Shown: positions 39,052-46,260 of the stretch, piece by piece
How the letters are laid out: every line of letters starts with the position of its first letter
How positions within the stretch are numbered: position 1 is the stretch's first letter
Source of the DNA: Alcanivorax sp.
Lineage (GTDB): Bacteria > Pseudomonadota > Gammaproteobacteria > Pseudomonadales > Alcanivoracaceae
Assembly: GCA_017794945.1 (NCBI GenBank)
Contig: CP051239.1
Location: 2,594,692-2,658,691, forward strand
Direction: 5' to 3'
DNA length: 64,000 nt
The notes under the pieces: generated by a model
Seen by the model: only the letters and a program-made list of their open reading frames with translations
The model's database searches: none
What the model was told of the DNA's origin: nothing
Translations under genes and position numbers: made by a program

Positions 39052-40203
39052 ATGGCTATGAGATTCGGGAAGGTATTCTGGGAATTCCTGTGGCTGGGCT
39101 GTATCAGCTTCGGTGGTCCCGCCGCCCATGTGGGCTATTTCCACCGCCGCTTCGTGGTGCGGCTGGGCTGGCTGGACGAGGCCACCTACGCCCGTCTGCT
39201 GGCCCTGACACAGTTTCTGCCCGGGCCGGCGTCCAGCCAGCTCGGTTTCGCCATCGGCCGTCACCGGGGCGGGCTGGCCGGCGGCGTTGCGGCTTTCCTG
39301 GGATTCACCCTGCCGTCTTTCCTGATCATGGTGATGGTGGCCCTGTACGCCACCCGGCTGCCGGATACCTGGCTGAACGGCCTGGTCACCGGGCTGAAGT
39401 GGCTGGCGGTGGTGGTGGTGGCCGATGCGGTACTCACTCTGGGCGGCAAGTTCTGCCGTGACCGCTTTACCCGCGGGCTGGCGCTGGCGACGGCGGTGGC
39501 TCTGTGGCTGTTCCCTGGCGTTGGCGTGCAATTGCTGGCGCTGGTGGCGGCGGCGCTGATCGGTCTGCGCCGGCTCAAGCCGTCATCCACGCCGGTGCAG
39601 GCGGACGCCAGCGGCGGCCGGGTCGCCTGGCTGCCTTTCGGCCTGTTCGTCGCCGTCTGGATTCTGTTGTGGCTGATCGACGGCGGCACCCTGGGCGGCC
39701 TGGCCCGGGACTTCTACAGCGCCGGGGCGCTGGTGTTCGGCGGCGGCCATGTGGTGTTGCCGCTGCTGGAAGGCTTTGTCGGCGGTGCCATCAGCCAGGA
39801 CCAGTTCCTCACCGGCTACGCCACCGCCCAGGCGGTGCCCGGGCCGATGTTTTCGCTGGCCGCCTACCTGGGCGCCCAGTTGGCCCCGGCCACGCCCTGG
39901 CTGGGCGCCGGCGTGGCCACCCTGGCGATTTTCCTGCCCGGTTTCCTGCTGGTGCTGGCACTCAGCGACGCCTGGCGCGCCCTGGCGGCGCGGCCCGCCA
40001 TGGCCGGGGCGGTGGCCGGCATCAACGCGGCGGTGGTGGGTCTGCTGCTGGCGGCGCTCTACCAGCCGGTGTTCCTGTCGGCGGTGGCCGGGCCCCGCGA
40101 CCTGGCGCTGGTGGTGCTCGGGTTCCTGGCCTTGCGGTCGGGGCGGGTGCCGTTGCTGGCCCTGGTGGTGGCGATGGCCGCCCTCGGCCTGGTGATTGAT
40201 TAG
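39052..40203 (+). CDS. chrA: Chromate transporter ChrA (two-domain)
   Basis: The 383-residue membrane protein has about ten to twelve TM helices in two homologous halves. The first half has FLWLGCISFGGPAAHVGYFHRRFV and LTQFLPGPASSQLGFAIG, the second LVFGGGHVVLPLLEGFV and ATAQAVPGPMFSLAAYLG, the duplicated GGP/PGP signatures of the CHR superfamily. It exports chromate or moves sulfate-like anions. ATG 39052 is chosen; an ATG two codons later has better ribosome-site spacing. The gene is the last core gene before the accessory region. Confidence 0.92.
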   Translation: MAMRFGKVFWEFLWLGCISFGGPAAHVGYFHRRFVVRLGWLDEATYARLLALTQFLPGPASSQLGFAIGRHRGGLAGGVAAFLGFTLPSFLIMVMVALYATRLPDTWLNGLVTGLKWLAVVVVADAVLTLGGKFCRDRFTRGLALATAVALWLFPGVGVQLLALVAAALIGLRRLKPSSTPVQADASGGRVAWLPFGLFVAVWILLWLIDGGTLGGLARDFYSAGALVFGGGHVVLPLLEGFVGGAISQDQFLTGYATAQAVPGPMFSLAAYLGAQLAPATPWLGAGVATLAIFLPGFLLVLALSDAWRALAARPAMAGAVAGINAAVVGLLLAALYQPVFLSAVAGPRDLALVVLGFLALRSGRVPLLALVVAMAALGLVID

Positions 40204-40207
40204 AGTA

Positions 40208-40231
40208 GAGCAAACCGCAAGACCTGACCCC
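40208..40231 (-). repeat. R1 border repeat, copy a
   Basis: The plus strand reads GAGCAAACCGCAAGACCTGA then CCCC. On the minus strand this is GGGGTCAGGTCTTGCGG, just past the antitoxin stop. Copies b and c are at 41173 and 42657. Confidence 0.75.
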
Positions 40232-40244
40232 GCGGTGCGGTTAA

Positions 40245-40547
40245 TTAGAGAATGGCCTGCAGGCCCTTGTCGGCGAGAAGGTTGAGCAACTTGAGGGCGG
40301 GGCCAGCCGGGTGGGTTTCACCTTGTTCCCATTTTCGTATGGTCGAGACACTGGTATGCAGATATCGCGCGAAGACCTGCTGGCTGAATCTGAGTTGCTC
40401 GCGGAGAAGCTTGATGTCCGCTGGCTTCAGTTCGCGTACGGGGGGCGGGCAGAGAGCGTCGAACTCGCGCATGGTGATCTTGTCAATGGCGCCGGCTTCG
40501 TACAAAGCGGCGAGATCAGAGCGAAGGGACTCAGTGAGCTTCGTCAT
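40245..40547 (-). CDS. XRE-family antitoxin (HigA/NadS-like)
   Basis: The 100-residue helix-turn-helix protein contains LREQLRFSQQVFARYLHTSVSTIRKWEQG (residues about 49-77), the classic XRE HTH of HigA-type antitoxins, followed by PALKLLNLLADKGL. It binds its own promoter and neutralises the toxin encoded just before it. The start ATG at 40547 has GGAGGTCC upstream inside the toxin gene, with a 17-base overlap. Confidence 0.88.
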   Translation of the reverse strand: MTKLTESLRSDLAALYEAGAIDKITMREFDALCPPPVRELKPADIKLLREQLRFSQQVFARYLHTSVSTIRKWEQGETHPAGPALKLLNLLADKGLQAIL

Positions 40548-40914
40548 TACAGTGGACCTCCAATAGCACACCGGAATATCGTGCTTTCAAAAGATCTTCC
40601 CGGGACAAATCGAGAAAGACCTTGCCCACATATCTAAGTGCGCGGGCTTCTTCGCGTGTAATGTTGGTTTTATCGCTCTTCGAAAACGCATGGAGAAAGA
40701 CATAACGTTGCCCGGCGCGCGCTGAGAGTAAGGTTCGATAACCACCACGCTTGCCTGCTCCGGGACGGGCAATACGTTTCTTGTAAAGCCCTCCGCCCAG
40801 TTTCGCATCCACCAGGCCGCATTCCATCTCCTTGACGGCTTCGCATAAGGCGCTATCAGGCAGCTTCTCGCTCGTCTGCCAACGATGGAAGTCCTTGCGT
40901 TTGAAAACCTTCAT
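40531..40914 (-). CDS. RelE/HigB-type toxin
   Basis: The 127-residue toxin of the RelE superfamily (DUF1044-like) has KEMECGLVDAKLGGGLYKKRIARPGAGKRGGYRTLLSAR and YVFLHAFSKSDKTNITREEARALR, the basic RNA-contact region followed by the family helix. It would cut mRNA on the ribosome. The toxin comes first and the antitoxin second, as in higBA. It lies in the accessory region between R1 copy a and R2 copy a, with lower GC than its core neighbours. Confidence 0.85.
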   Translation of the reverse strand: MKVFKRKDFHRWQTSEKLPDSALCEAVKEMECGLVDAKLGGGLYKKRIARPGAGKRGGYRTLLSARAGQRYVFLHAFSKSDKTNITREEARALRYVGKVFLDLSREDLLKARYSGVLLEVHCNDEAH

Positions 40915-41053
40915 TCCACTACAGCCTAAGTGTACCCGATACGGGTATGGTTAGCCAGAATACTCCACGACACGACCTGGATCGAAGGTTCAAGTCGAAG
41001 CTCTATACCAGCGCCGCCAAAACAAGACTGACTTGGTCGCGGGGGGAGTGGCT

Positions 41054-41146
41054 GTAAGCCCAGGCTGAAAAACGGGTAGGCGATAGCGGAATTTAGGTGC
41101 AAACCGTGATTGCGGAAGAGGGTACTTAGCGTGCGTGACCGTTCAG
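41054..41146. repeat. R2 border repeat, copy a
   Basis: About 93 bases starting GTAAGCCCAGGCTGAAAAAC and ending GTGACCGTTCAG, with GTGCAAACCGTGATTGCGG in the middle. Copy b at 41920 matches it nearly base for base; a 25-base part of it recurs at 43808. Confidence 0.85.
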
Positions 41147-41172
41147 GCCGTATTTTCGCGCGAGGGCACGGG

Positions 41173-41194
41173 GCAAAACGCAAGACCTGACCCC
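41173..41194 (-). repeat. R1 border repeat, copy b
   Basis: The plus strand reads GCAAAACGCAAGACCTGACC then CC, located 23 bases past the stop of the second antitoxin. Confidence 0.75.
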
Positions 41195-41216
41195 TGACTA
41201 CTGACTAGGTCCCGGT

Positions 41217-41510
41217 CTACTGATCAAAGTGCAGGTTCATGCCCAGGGCCCGGGTAATCCGGAGCATGGTGTCAAAACCGGGCTTTCCCTCCGGCGATAA
41301 TGCCTTATACAGCCCGGCCCGAGTGAGCCCGGCCTCAGTGGCCAGCTGGCTCATGTTCCGGGCCCGTGCGATATCGTTCAACGCGGCCCGGATCAGAGAG
41401 CCGTCGCCGGGATCGTCATCAATACAGGCGTTCAGGTACAACACCATATCCTCGCTGTTCTCGAGGTGATCTGCGGCATCCCAGCGTTTCAGCGGGTTGG
41501 GGGCAGTCAT
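41217..41510 (-). CDS. HigA-like addiction-module antitoxin
   Basis: The 97-residue protein matches the putative addiction module antidote family: LYLNACIDDDPGDGSLIRAALNDIARARNMSQLATEAGLTRAGLYKALSPEGKPGFDTMLRITRALG, with an HTH at about 53-75. It should bind and silence the toxin encoded just upstream with a 4-base overlap. Confidence 0.87.
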   Translation of the reverse strand: MTAPNPLKRWDAADHLENSEDMVLYLNACIDDDPGDGSLIRAALNDIARARNMSQLATEAGLTRAGLYKALSPEGKPGFDTMLRITRALGMNLHFDQ

Positions 41511-41827
41511 GATTCCTCCTGATATTGTTTGGCCAGCGCCCTGGCCGCTTCGATATCTCTGCTTTGGCTGCCTTTGTCGCCACCCGTGAGCAGGATGACC
41601 ACCTCCTGGCCGCGCATGGTCAGGTACACGCGATAACCCGGCCCGGTGTGTATGCGGAGTTCGTAAACCCCCTTACCCACGGATTTCATATCGCCCGTGT
41701 TGCCCAGAGACAGCCGGCGGATGCGGGCGAGGACGCGGGCCTTCCCTTGACCGTCCTTAAGTCCACGAAGCCAGTCCTCGAATCGGGAAGTGGTGAGGAT
41801 CGACTCAATGCCGCCAATGTAAACCAT
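41507..41827 (-). CDS. RelE/HigB-like toxin (phage-derived Gp49-like family)
   Basis: The 106-residue toxin has FEDWLRGLKDGQGKARVLARIRRLSLGNTGDMKSVGKGVYELRIHTGPGYRVYLTMRGQEVVILLTGGDKGSQSRDIEAARALA, the full pattern of the addiction-module killer protein family. It is toxin-first like the neighbouring module but belongs to a different toxin subfamily. I use ATG 41827 rather than the TTG at 41845. R2 copy b lies about 90 bases upstream. Confidence 0.87.
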   Translation of the reverse strand: MVYIGGIESILTTSRFEDWLRGLKDGQGKARVLARIRRLSLGNTGDMKSVGKGVYELRIHTGPGYRVYLTMRGQEVVILLTGGDKGSQSRDIEAARALAKQYQEES

Positions 41828-42096
41828 GGTATACACATCCGTCAATGGCCTGGTTTACCCGCGCAAGCTTTAGTCACTGGCGAGTGCATTCACGGTAAAC
41901 AGGGGGCAAGCCGGGTTCCGTAAGCCCAGGCTGAAAAACGGGTAGGCGATAGCGGAAATGGGGTGCAAACCGTGATTTCGGAAGGTATTTAGCGTGGGTG
42001 ACCGTTCGGTCTCTTTAATCGCGCCACAACTGTGGAAGTTGATATCAAGGAGATGTTACTTTTTACTGCATTGAATAATAAAAAGAGATAATAAAA
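41828..42096. other. Spacer before the AP2-like gene
   Basis: Contains R2 copy b, then an AT-rich 90-base segment with A/T runs just before the AP2-like start. Probably holds the promoters for both divergent genes. Confidence 0.6.
41920..42009. repeat. R2 border repeat, copy b
   Basis: Nearly identical to copy a over its whole length, with a few base changes and a three-base gap after CGGAAG. Confidence 0.85.
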
Positions 42097-42654
42097 ATGA
42101 CTGCCTCAATTAGCGACCATGCCGGGAAAAAACACCGTTATATATATCGCAATGAAACTGGAGAGTTCTGGTGGTGTGCCTTACCTTACGTGGATGAAGG
42201 GGGCAGAAAACGGCAGCTTCGGAAATGTTTCCGGGACCGGCGTTATCACGATCAAAATATCGCATTCAGGGCAGCCTTAGCCTGGCGGAACGAAAAAATG
42301 GAGGCGATGCGTCTTCAGGGAACCATGATGCCATCCCCTCGGTTGCGGCGCGTTTCCGTTGACCGACTCGGTAACCCGGCCACCAAGGAACACGGGTTTG
42401 GCATTATCGGCATCACCGTAAATCGGCGTAGTAAGCCATGGGGCATCAACATATCGGTGACGGCACAGCGCGGCCGCAAAAAATGGTTTTCAATGCGCCG
42501 GTACGGTGCTTTCGAGGCATTTCGAATGGGGGTCCGGCAACGCTGTGAATGGATACGGGTGCCCGTCCCTCGAGAGGATGAGCTGCGCCGGCGCTTTGAC
42601 CACTGGCTACAAGAAAATGCCGGGCTTCTTGATGAATACGACATCCGCACTTAG
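42097..42654 (+). CDS. Protein with two AP2-like DNA-binding repeats
   Basis: The 185-residue basic protein has two segments with the small beta-beta-beta-helix pattern of bacterial AP2 domains. The first is GEFWWCALPYVDEGGRKRQLRKCFRDRRYHDQNIAFRAALAWRNEK (about 21-67). The second is GFGIIGITVNRRSKPWGINISVTAQRGRKKWFSMRRYGAFEAFRMGVRQRCEW (about 100-152). Such domains bind DNA in plant transcription factors and in phage or homing-type proteins. No nuclease or integrase domain is fused. It is on the opposite strand to its neighbours, with an AT-rich leader, and is followed directly by R1 copy c. The assignment is by pattern and moderately sure; the target and role are unknown. Confidence 0.55.
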   Translation: MTASISDHAGKKHRYIYRNETGEFWWCALPYVDEGGRKRQLRKCFRDRRYHDQNIAFRAALAWRNEKMEAMRLQGTMMPSPRLRRVSVDRLGNPATKEHGFGIIGITVNRRSKPWGINISVTAQRGRKKWFSMRRYGAFEAFRMGVRQRCEWIRVPVPREDELRRRFDHWLQENAGLLDEYDIRT

Positions 42655-42656
42655 TA

Positions 42657-42679
42657 GAGCAAGCGCAAAACCTGACCCC
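42657..42679 (-). repeat. R1 border repeat, copy c
   Basis: The plus strand reads GAGCAAGCGCAAAACCTGAC then CCC, preceded by TAGTA as in copy a. It lies between the AP2-like gene and the Rpn-family gene, 15 bases past the latter's stop. Confidence 0.7.
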
Positions 42680-42693
42680 ATCAGCCCCATAAG

Positions 42694-43464
42694 TCAGTCG
42701 CCGAACACCTGCTCCAGCGAATCGGCATCAAGAATGCGGCCGGCCCAGGTGTCGATCTCCTCGGCGGTAGCCTGCTCCAGACGCTGGTGTACTTCGTCCG
42801 GCAAGGGGCCGAAGCGGTGGGTGAGTAAATCGATCAGCACCTTGACCTGGCCCTGCTGCATCCCTTGCTGCACGCCCTCTTCCTTGGCGAGGCGCTCGAA
42901 GCTGGTGACGTATTGCATGTGTTTCTCTCCTTCGATGGCGGTGAGGCGCTGCCCCAGGCGTTGTTCCAGGTGCGGGGGCAGCGCCATCAGCCAGTCGATG
43001 ACGCGTAATAGTTGAATAATACGGTGTTTTTCTCGGCGTTGGCCATAGAGCAGCCGGATCAGGCGGTAGTCGAGCAGTTTCACGCTGGGGAACTCCAGCG
43101 TCCAGTGGCAGCCAAGCACCGATTGTCGATAATCCCGGGGCCGCCAGCCGGGCTGGTGGTCGGCCAACACCGCCAGGCTAGCCACCGGCCGGCGGAAGCG
43201 GTCGAAGATGCGGTAGTGGTAGATCATCATGCGCTCGGCGAAGTCGGATTCGCGGCTGCTTTGGATCTCGATGTGCAGATGAATCCACTGCTCGCCCCCA
43301 CCGATCAGCGCCACCTCCACCAGCTTGTCCACCACACGCCGTCCGGTGTCGGACTCCGGTACAATCTTTTGCAGCTCCTGATCCAGAAAGCGATGGGGTC
43401 TTTCCCAGTCGATGGCCTGCCAAGCGTCAGAGAAATAGAACGCCATAAAATCCGACAACATCAT
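42694..43464 (-). CDS. Rpn-family PD-(D/E)XK nuclease, 5' truncated
   Basis: The 256-residue remainder of a recombination-promoting nuclease/putative transposase. It has the nuclease core VVDKLVEVALIGGGEQWIHLHIEIQSS (the ELQS-type motif) and ERMMIYHYRIFDRF, then a C-terminal DUF4351-like segment (LIDLLTHRFGPLPDEVHQRLEQATAEEIDTWAGRILDADSLEQVF). The family normally starts a few residues before DDYDSPWKEAIE. That segment is still encoded in frame at 43465-43500, but no start codon exists in it: a REP-like repeat begins at 43501 and a stop follows further up. Translation can only start at the internal ATG, so the protein lacks its usual N-terminus and may be inactive. Confidence 0.8.
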   Translation of the reverse strand: MMLSDFMAFYFSDAWQAIDWERPHRFLDQELQKIVPESDTGRRVVDKLVEVALIGGGEQWIHLHIEIQSSRESDFAERMMIYHYRIFDRFRRPVASLAVLADHQPGWRPRDYRQSVLGCHWTLEFPSVKLLDYRLIRLLYGQRREKHRIIQLLRVIDWLMALPPHLEQRLGQRLTAIEGEKHMQYVTSFERLAKEEGVQQGMQQGQVKVLIDLLTHRFGPLPDEVHQRLEQATAEEIDTWAGRILDADSLEQVFGD

Positions 43465-43500
43465 TTCAATGGCTTCTTTCCAGGGCGAATCGTAGTCGTC

Positions 43501-43545
43501 CTGCCGGGGCTTCGCCCCTTTCGCGGGCTAGGCCCGCCCCCACAG
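43501..43545. repeat. REP-like repeat at the broken Rpn start
   Basis: CCTGCCGGGGCTTCGCCCCT followed by TTCGCGGGCTAGGCCCGC and CCCCACA: the same family as at 22192 and 55840. It begins exactly where homology to the Rpn N-terminus stops. Confidence 0.8.
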
Positions 43546-43807
43546 AAGACTCGCCTTTCGCGCAAAAAAGGACAACGCACAGTCCGCATAATGTGTGCGT
43601 GTCTTCGATAGGCTACGCGCTGGCCACGCCGGTGAAATCACCGTCGGATTATCGTTCAGCAGTGACACGGTGCTGATCCAGGTTTCCAAGGGCCGATTGG
43701 TCGCTGGGGAAATTCAGCGCCACGCTGTCCGGGTAACTGCCCACGCCGTCGATGGGGTCCGCCACCGGCACGGGCTGGGCTTAATATCGCGCACCAGCAT
43801 AATGAGC

Positions 43808-43832
43808 TGCAAACCGTGATTGCGAAAGAGGG
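43808..43832. repeat. R2 fragment, copy c
   Basis: TGCAAACCGTGATTGCGAAA followed by GAGGG, identical to the middle of R2 copy a except for one base, 124 bases upstream of the transposase start. Confidence 0.7.
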
Positions 43833-43955
43833 GCGCCGCTGTTGCATACCTGCACTCCGGCGATAAACCGGCTTGCCTCCATACGCATTTTTTTGTGCAA
43901 GGAAACGCGGTAGGCTCTGGGAATAATAATGCCAACATAAGCCATCGGAGGGCCT

Positions 43956-44654
43956 ATGTCCGGGAAGGGACGCTTGGCGATAACGGGCTACTCACACTAC
44001 ATACTGCAACTGGGCCACAACGACGAGCCGATATTTCGGGATAATCGGGACTACCAGCATTACCTGGCCGCGCTGCATGCGCTGAAACGACGCTACCGAA
44101 TCCAGGTGCAAGCATGGTGCTTGCTGGAAAACGAAGTGCATTTACTGCTTTGTCCCGAAGAAGTCCCGGACCGGCTTGGTGGCTTCATAAAGAACGTGGC
44201 CGGACGCCACACCAGGGCCTTCAACACCCGCCACGAACATCGCGGCACCCTATGGCAGGGCCGTTACTGCTGCAGTGTGGTGGAACCGGGCCAGGCACGG
44301 CTGGATTGCCTGCGTTATATTGAACTGCTCGCGGTGTTGCACGGCCACGTCACCTCCGCCCGGCTTTATCCGTGGAGCAGCTACAAAGTCCGCATGGGCA
44401 AAACCGGCGGCGACCAGCTCGACTCGGACCCGGACTATCTCGCCCTGGCAGACACCGAAGCGCAACGCCGAGCCGATTACCGTGAATTGATGGCACTGGG
44501 CTGCGACGACCGGCAGCGTGCGTTCATCGACACTACGGTGCGCCGATCCCAGCTTATCGGCGGACCAGGCTTCGCCTTCGAAGTGCAGCGACTCACTGGC
44601 AAGCTGATAATAAACCGCGGCCCCGGCCGCCCCCGCAAAACCCCAAAAAAATAA
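43956..44654 (+). CDS. REP-associated tyrosine transposase (RAYT) with altered HUH motif
   Basis: The 232-residue Y1-type transposase opens MSGKGRLAITGYSHYILQLGHNDEPIFRDNRDYQHYL and continues through FIKNVAGRHTRAFNTRHEHRGTLWQGRYCCSVV and YIELLAVLHGHVTSARLYPWSSY, the layout of the RAYT family. The metal-binding HUH motif, usually NHVHLL, reads NEVHLL (first His replaced by Glu). The NPVRAG block after the candidate catalytic tyrosine is LAVLHG. Either this is a divergent active branch or it is decaying. GGAGG precedes the ATG. RAYTs mobilise REP sequences, and REP-like, R1 and R2 repeats are all close by. Downstream begins the AT-rich region. Confidence 0.85.
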   Translation: MSGKGRLAITGYSHYILQLGHNDEPIFRDNRDYQHYLAALHALKRRYRIQVQAWCLLENEVHLLLCPEEVPDRLGGFIKNVAGRHTRAFNTRHEHRGTLWQGRYCCSVVEPGQARLDCLRYIELLAVLHGHVTSARLYPWSSYKVRMGKTGGDQLDSDPDYLALADTEAQRRADYRELMALGCDDRQRAFIDTTVRRSQLIGGPGFAFEVQRLTGKLIINRGPGRPRKTPKK

Positions 44655-45088
44655 TACCCCACCGCATAAACGCCGGCCGCCGATCCTTGACCTTTGCCGG
44701 CGGAGGGTCGCTTGCCAAGCCGTCTGCGTGATCCGCCATATTTGTAGGAAAACGGATGGCGTATTTGTGCGCGATATCTTCGGGTTGTAAGTGAATTCCT
44801 ACAAAAAACAATAACGAGATATTTAATAACGCTAATTAACCGCGGGGCGGCGACCGAAAATTATCGCGGACATATTTCTTTTAAGCCGCGCTATGAACGG
44901 GTTTCTTTCCTGTAACAAAGTTAAAGCCTTGAAAGAGCCGGTTTGGTTGTTGTCAATGTCTCGTGAATATTTGTAGCTTGGACTTGTCGGCGGGGCATTC
45001 CGCTCCGCCGATGGGAACGGGCCAGGGAACGCAGTAGACCCGTTCTCAAACGACGAATCTGTAAATAGCGACAATATGGAGAAAAGCT
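44655..45088. other. AT-rich gene-free stretch
   Basis: It holds an inverted repeat TTTGTAGGAA (44741-44750) / TTCCTACAAA (44796-44805) followed by an A run, and the leader of the next gene. The small minus-strand frame in it has no support. Confidence 0.65.
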
Positions 45089-45622
45089 ATGAACGTTTCA
45101 ATGAAGAAAGGTCTGCTGGCCATGGTCGGCGCTGTCGCTCTGGCGGGCGCCGGAACGGCTCAAGCTGCAGATCAGTATGCTATCTACAAGGGTACCACCA
45201 CATTAACAACTTCCACCGGCGCTACCGCTGTCTGTTGGCTTACAATCGCCGGCACTATTGACGAAAATGGTCTCGTAACCATCAAAGCAGCGGGCGCAAG
45301 GCCTGGCGACTACCCGACGTGCTCTGCCATTTACCTTGGCAATATTCCTTGGACTGGGACGCTGAGCAACCTGTCTGGGCCGGGTACTGTGCCACTGGAT
45401 ACGAGTGCATCTCTCCCAGGGAATCCTAGTACGGTTTTACCGGCTACTGGCGATCAATGCGGAGGGGTTGTAACTGGCATTAGTTATCCGGGTGTTACTC
45501 CCGGCACACAAACAGGCAACTCTATTCCAACCCAGATCGATATAGTAAATCCGGCTACCTGGAACTACGGGTCGAATTGTGCGATTGAAGGGACTCTTAA
45601 TTTGATTCCCGCACATGGCTAA
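45089..45622 (+). CDS. Secreted protein, possibly PraB-like alkane-oxidation activator
   Basis: The 177-residue protein has a clear signal peptide (MKKGLLAMVGAVALAGAGTA, cleavage after AQA at residue 26). The mature part is beta-rich, Thr/Gly/Pro-rich and has four cysteines that could form two disulfides. The layout TAVCWLTIAGTIDENGLVTIKAAG, IPWTGTLSN and a C-terminal NCAIEGTLNLIPA resembles the secreted PraB protein that stimulates alkane oxidation in Pseudomonas, but I judge this by pattern alone. GGAGAAAAGCT precedes the ATG and a terminator follows. It lies in the AT-richer island next to a FadL porin system. Confidence in the coding call is high, in the name low. Confidence 0.6.
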   Translation: MNVSMKKGLLAMVGAVALAGAGTAQAADQYAIYKGTTTLTTSTGATAVCWLTIAGTIDENGLVTIKAAGARPGDYPTCSAIYLGNIPWTGTLSNLSGPGTVPLDTSASLPGNPSTVLPATGDQCGGVVTGISYPGVTPGTQTGNSIPTQIDIVNPATWNYGSNCAIEGTLNLIPAHG

Positions 45623-45659
45623 CCAATTCTTGGATGTGTGATAGCTATATCGCTTTAGG

Positions 45660-45690
45660 GCGTCCGGTGCATCGCATCGGGCGTCTTTTT
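45660..45690 (+). terminator. Rho-independent terminator of the PraB-like gene
   Basis: An 11-pair stem with G-U pairs (GCGTCCGGTGC / GCATCGGGCGT, 3-base loop) is followed by C and five Ts. Confidence 0.7.
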
Positions 45691-46260
45691 GATTAAATAC
45701 GCAGATGTTGATGATTTTTAAAAAACAGTGCCGAGTCAAGGCCTTCTCAATATTCATCGCGCGGATTACGCAGGTGGCTTTAATGCCAGCAGTATTCCCC
45801 GCCCAGAGGTCAAGGCAGAGAAGGCCGTATGCGGCCAAAGACTTCTCTTTACTAAACATCGTGAAACGCGCGGAATGGTTCCAAACGAAGACGTAGTCTT
45901 CCGGCAGCTGAAGTATTCCGAACTGCCGATCGGCTTGGTCCATTCGGTAGTAAGTGCGGGTTATGGGCGTGGTCCACTCGTCGTCGAGCTTTCAGTGGTG
46001 ATCACGCTCCGATCATCCGTCATGGTGACACAACAATCCAACCTTTATCAAGCATCGCGGGATAATTTGCTATATTTATCTTTTTAACGACTGCGCGCTC
46101 CGATTGAATTGGCTATAACTGGCTATTTAGACGGTGAGGTTTAATTTCTCGGTCTCCGTTTCACTCTCTATCTGCCTCGATGCCGAGGATCCGGCCGTTG
46201 TGAAATTTATTCAGGAATGTCCGGACTTGAAGATAAGGCCCCGAATACGGGGCCTTATTA
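45691..46260. other. Gene-free stretch between convergent genes
   Basis: Open frames on both strands overlap here (45728-46087 plus, to 45943 minus). Neither has a ribosome site or a recognisable domain, and the minus-strand one runs through the terminator. I call no gene. The region ends in the lipoprotein terminator. Confidence 0.55.
46233..46258 (-). terminator. Terminator of the large lipoprotein gene
   Basis: A perfect 11-base stem ATAAGGCCCCG / CGGGGCCTTAT with a 4-base loop, 2 bases past the stop codon; only a short T-poor tail follows. Confidence 0.65.

Larger units (their letters stand above)
40915..41216. other. Spacer between toxin-antitoxin modules
   Basis: About 300 bases with no gene. 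It holds R2 copy a and R1 copy b; the small minus-strand open frame here reads R2 and is not supported. Confidence 0.7.
43465..43955. other. Stretch between the Rpn remnant and the transposase
   Basis: Contains the last coding remnant of the Rpn gene (43465-43500), a REP-like repeat, a 25-base fragment of R2 at 43808-43832, and the leader of the transposase gene. No other gene is supported. Confidence 0.7.

Noticed and set aside
40915..41183. Minus-strand small open frame in the spacer between the toxin-antitoxin pairs
   Set aside because: It is a reading of the R2 repeat; the second R2 copy does not keep the frame to the same length.
42506..43015. Plus-strand frame overlapping the AP2-like and Rpn genes
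   Set aside because: It crosses two real genes on different strands and an R1 repeat; no domain.
45437..46087. Open frames on both strands between the PraB-like gene and the lipoprotein gene
   Set aside because: They overlap each other and a terminator, have no good ribosome sites and show no recognisable domain. A decayed gene cannot be excluded.
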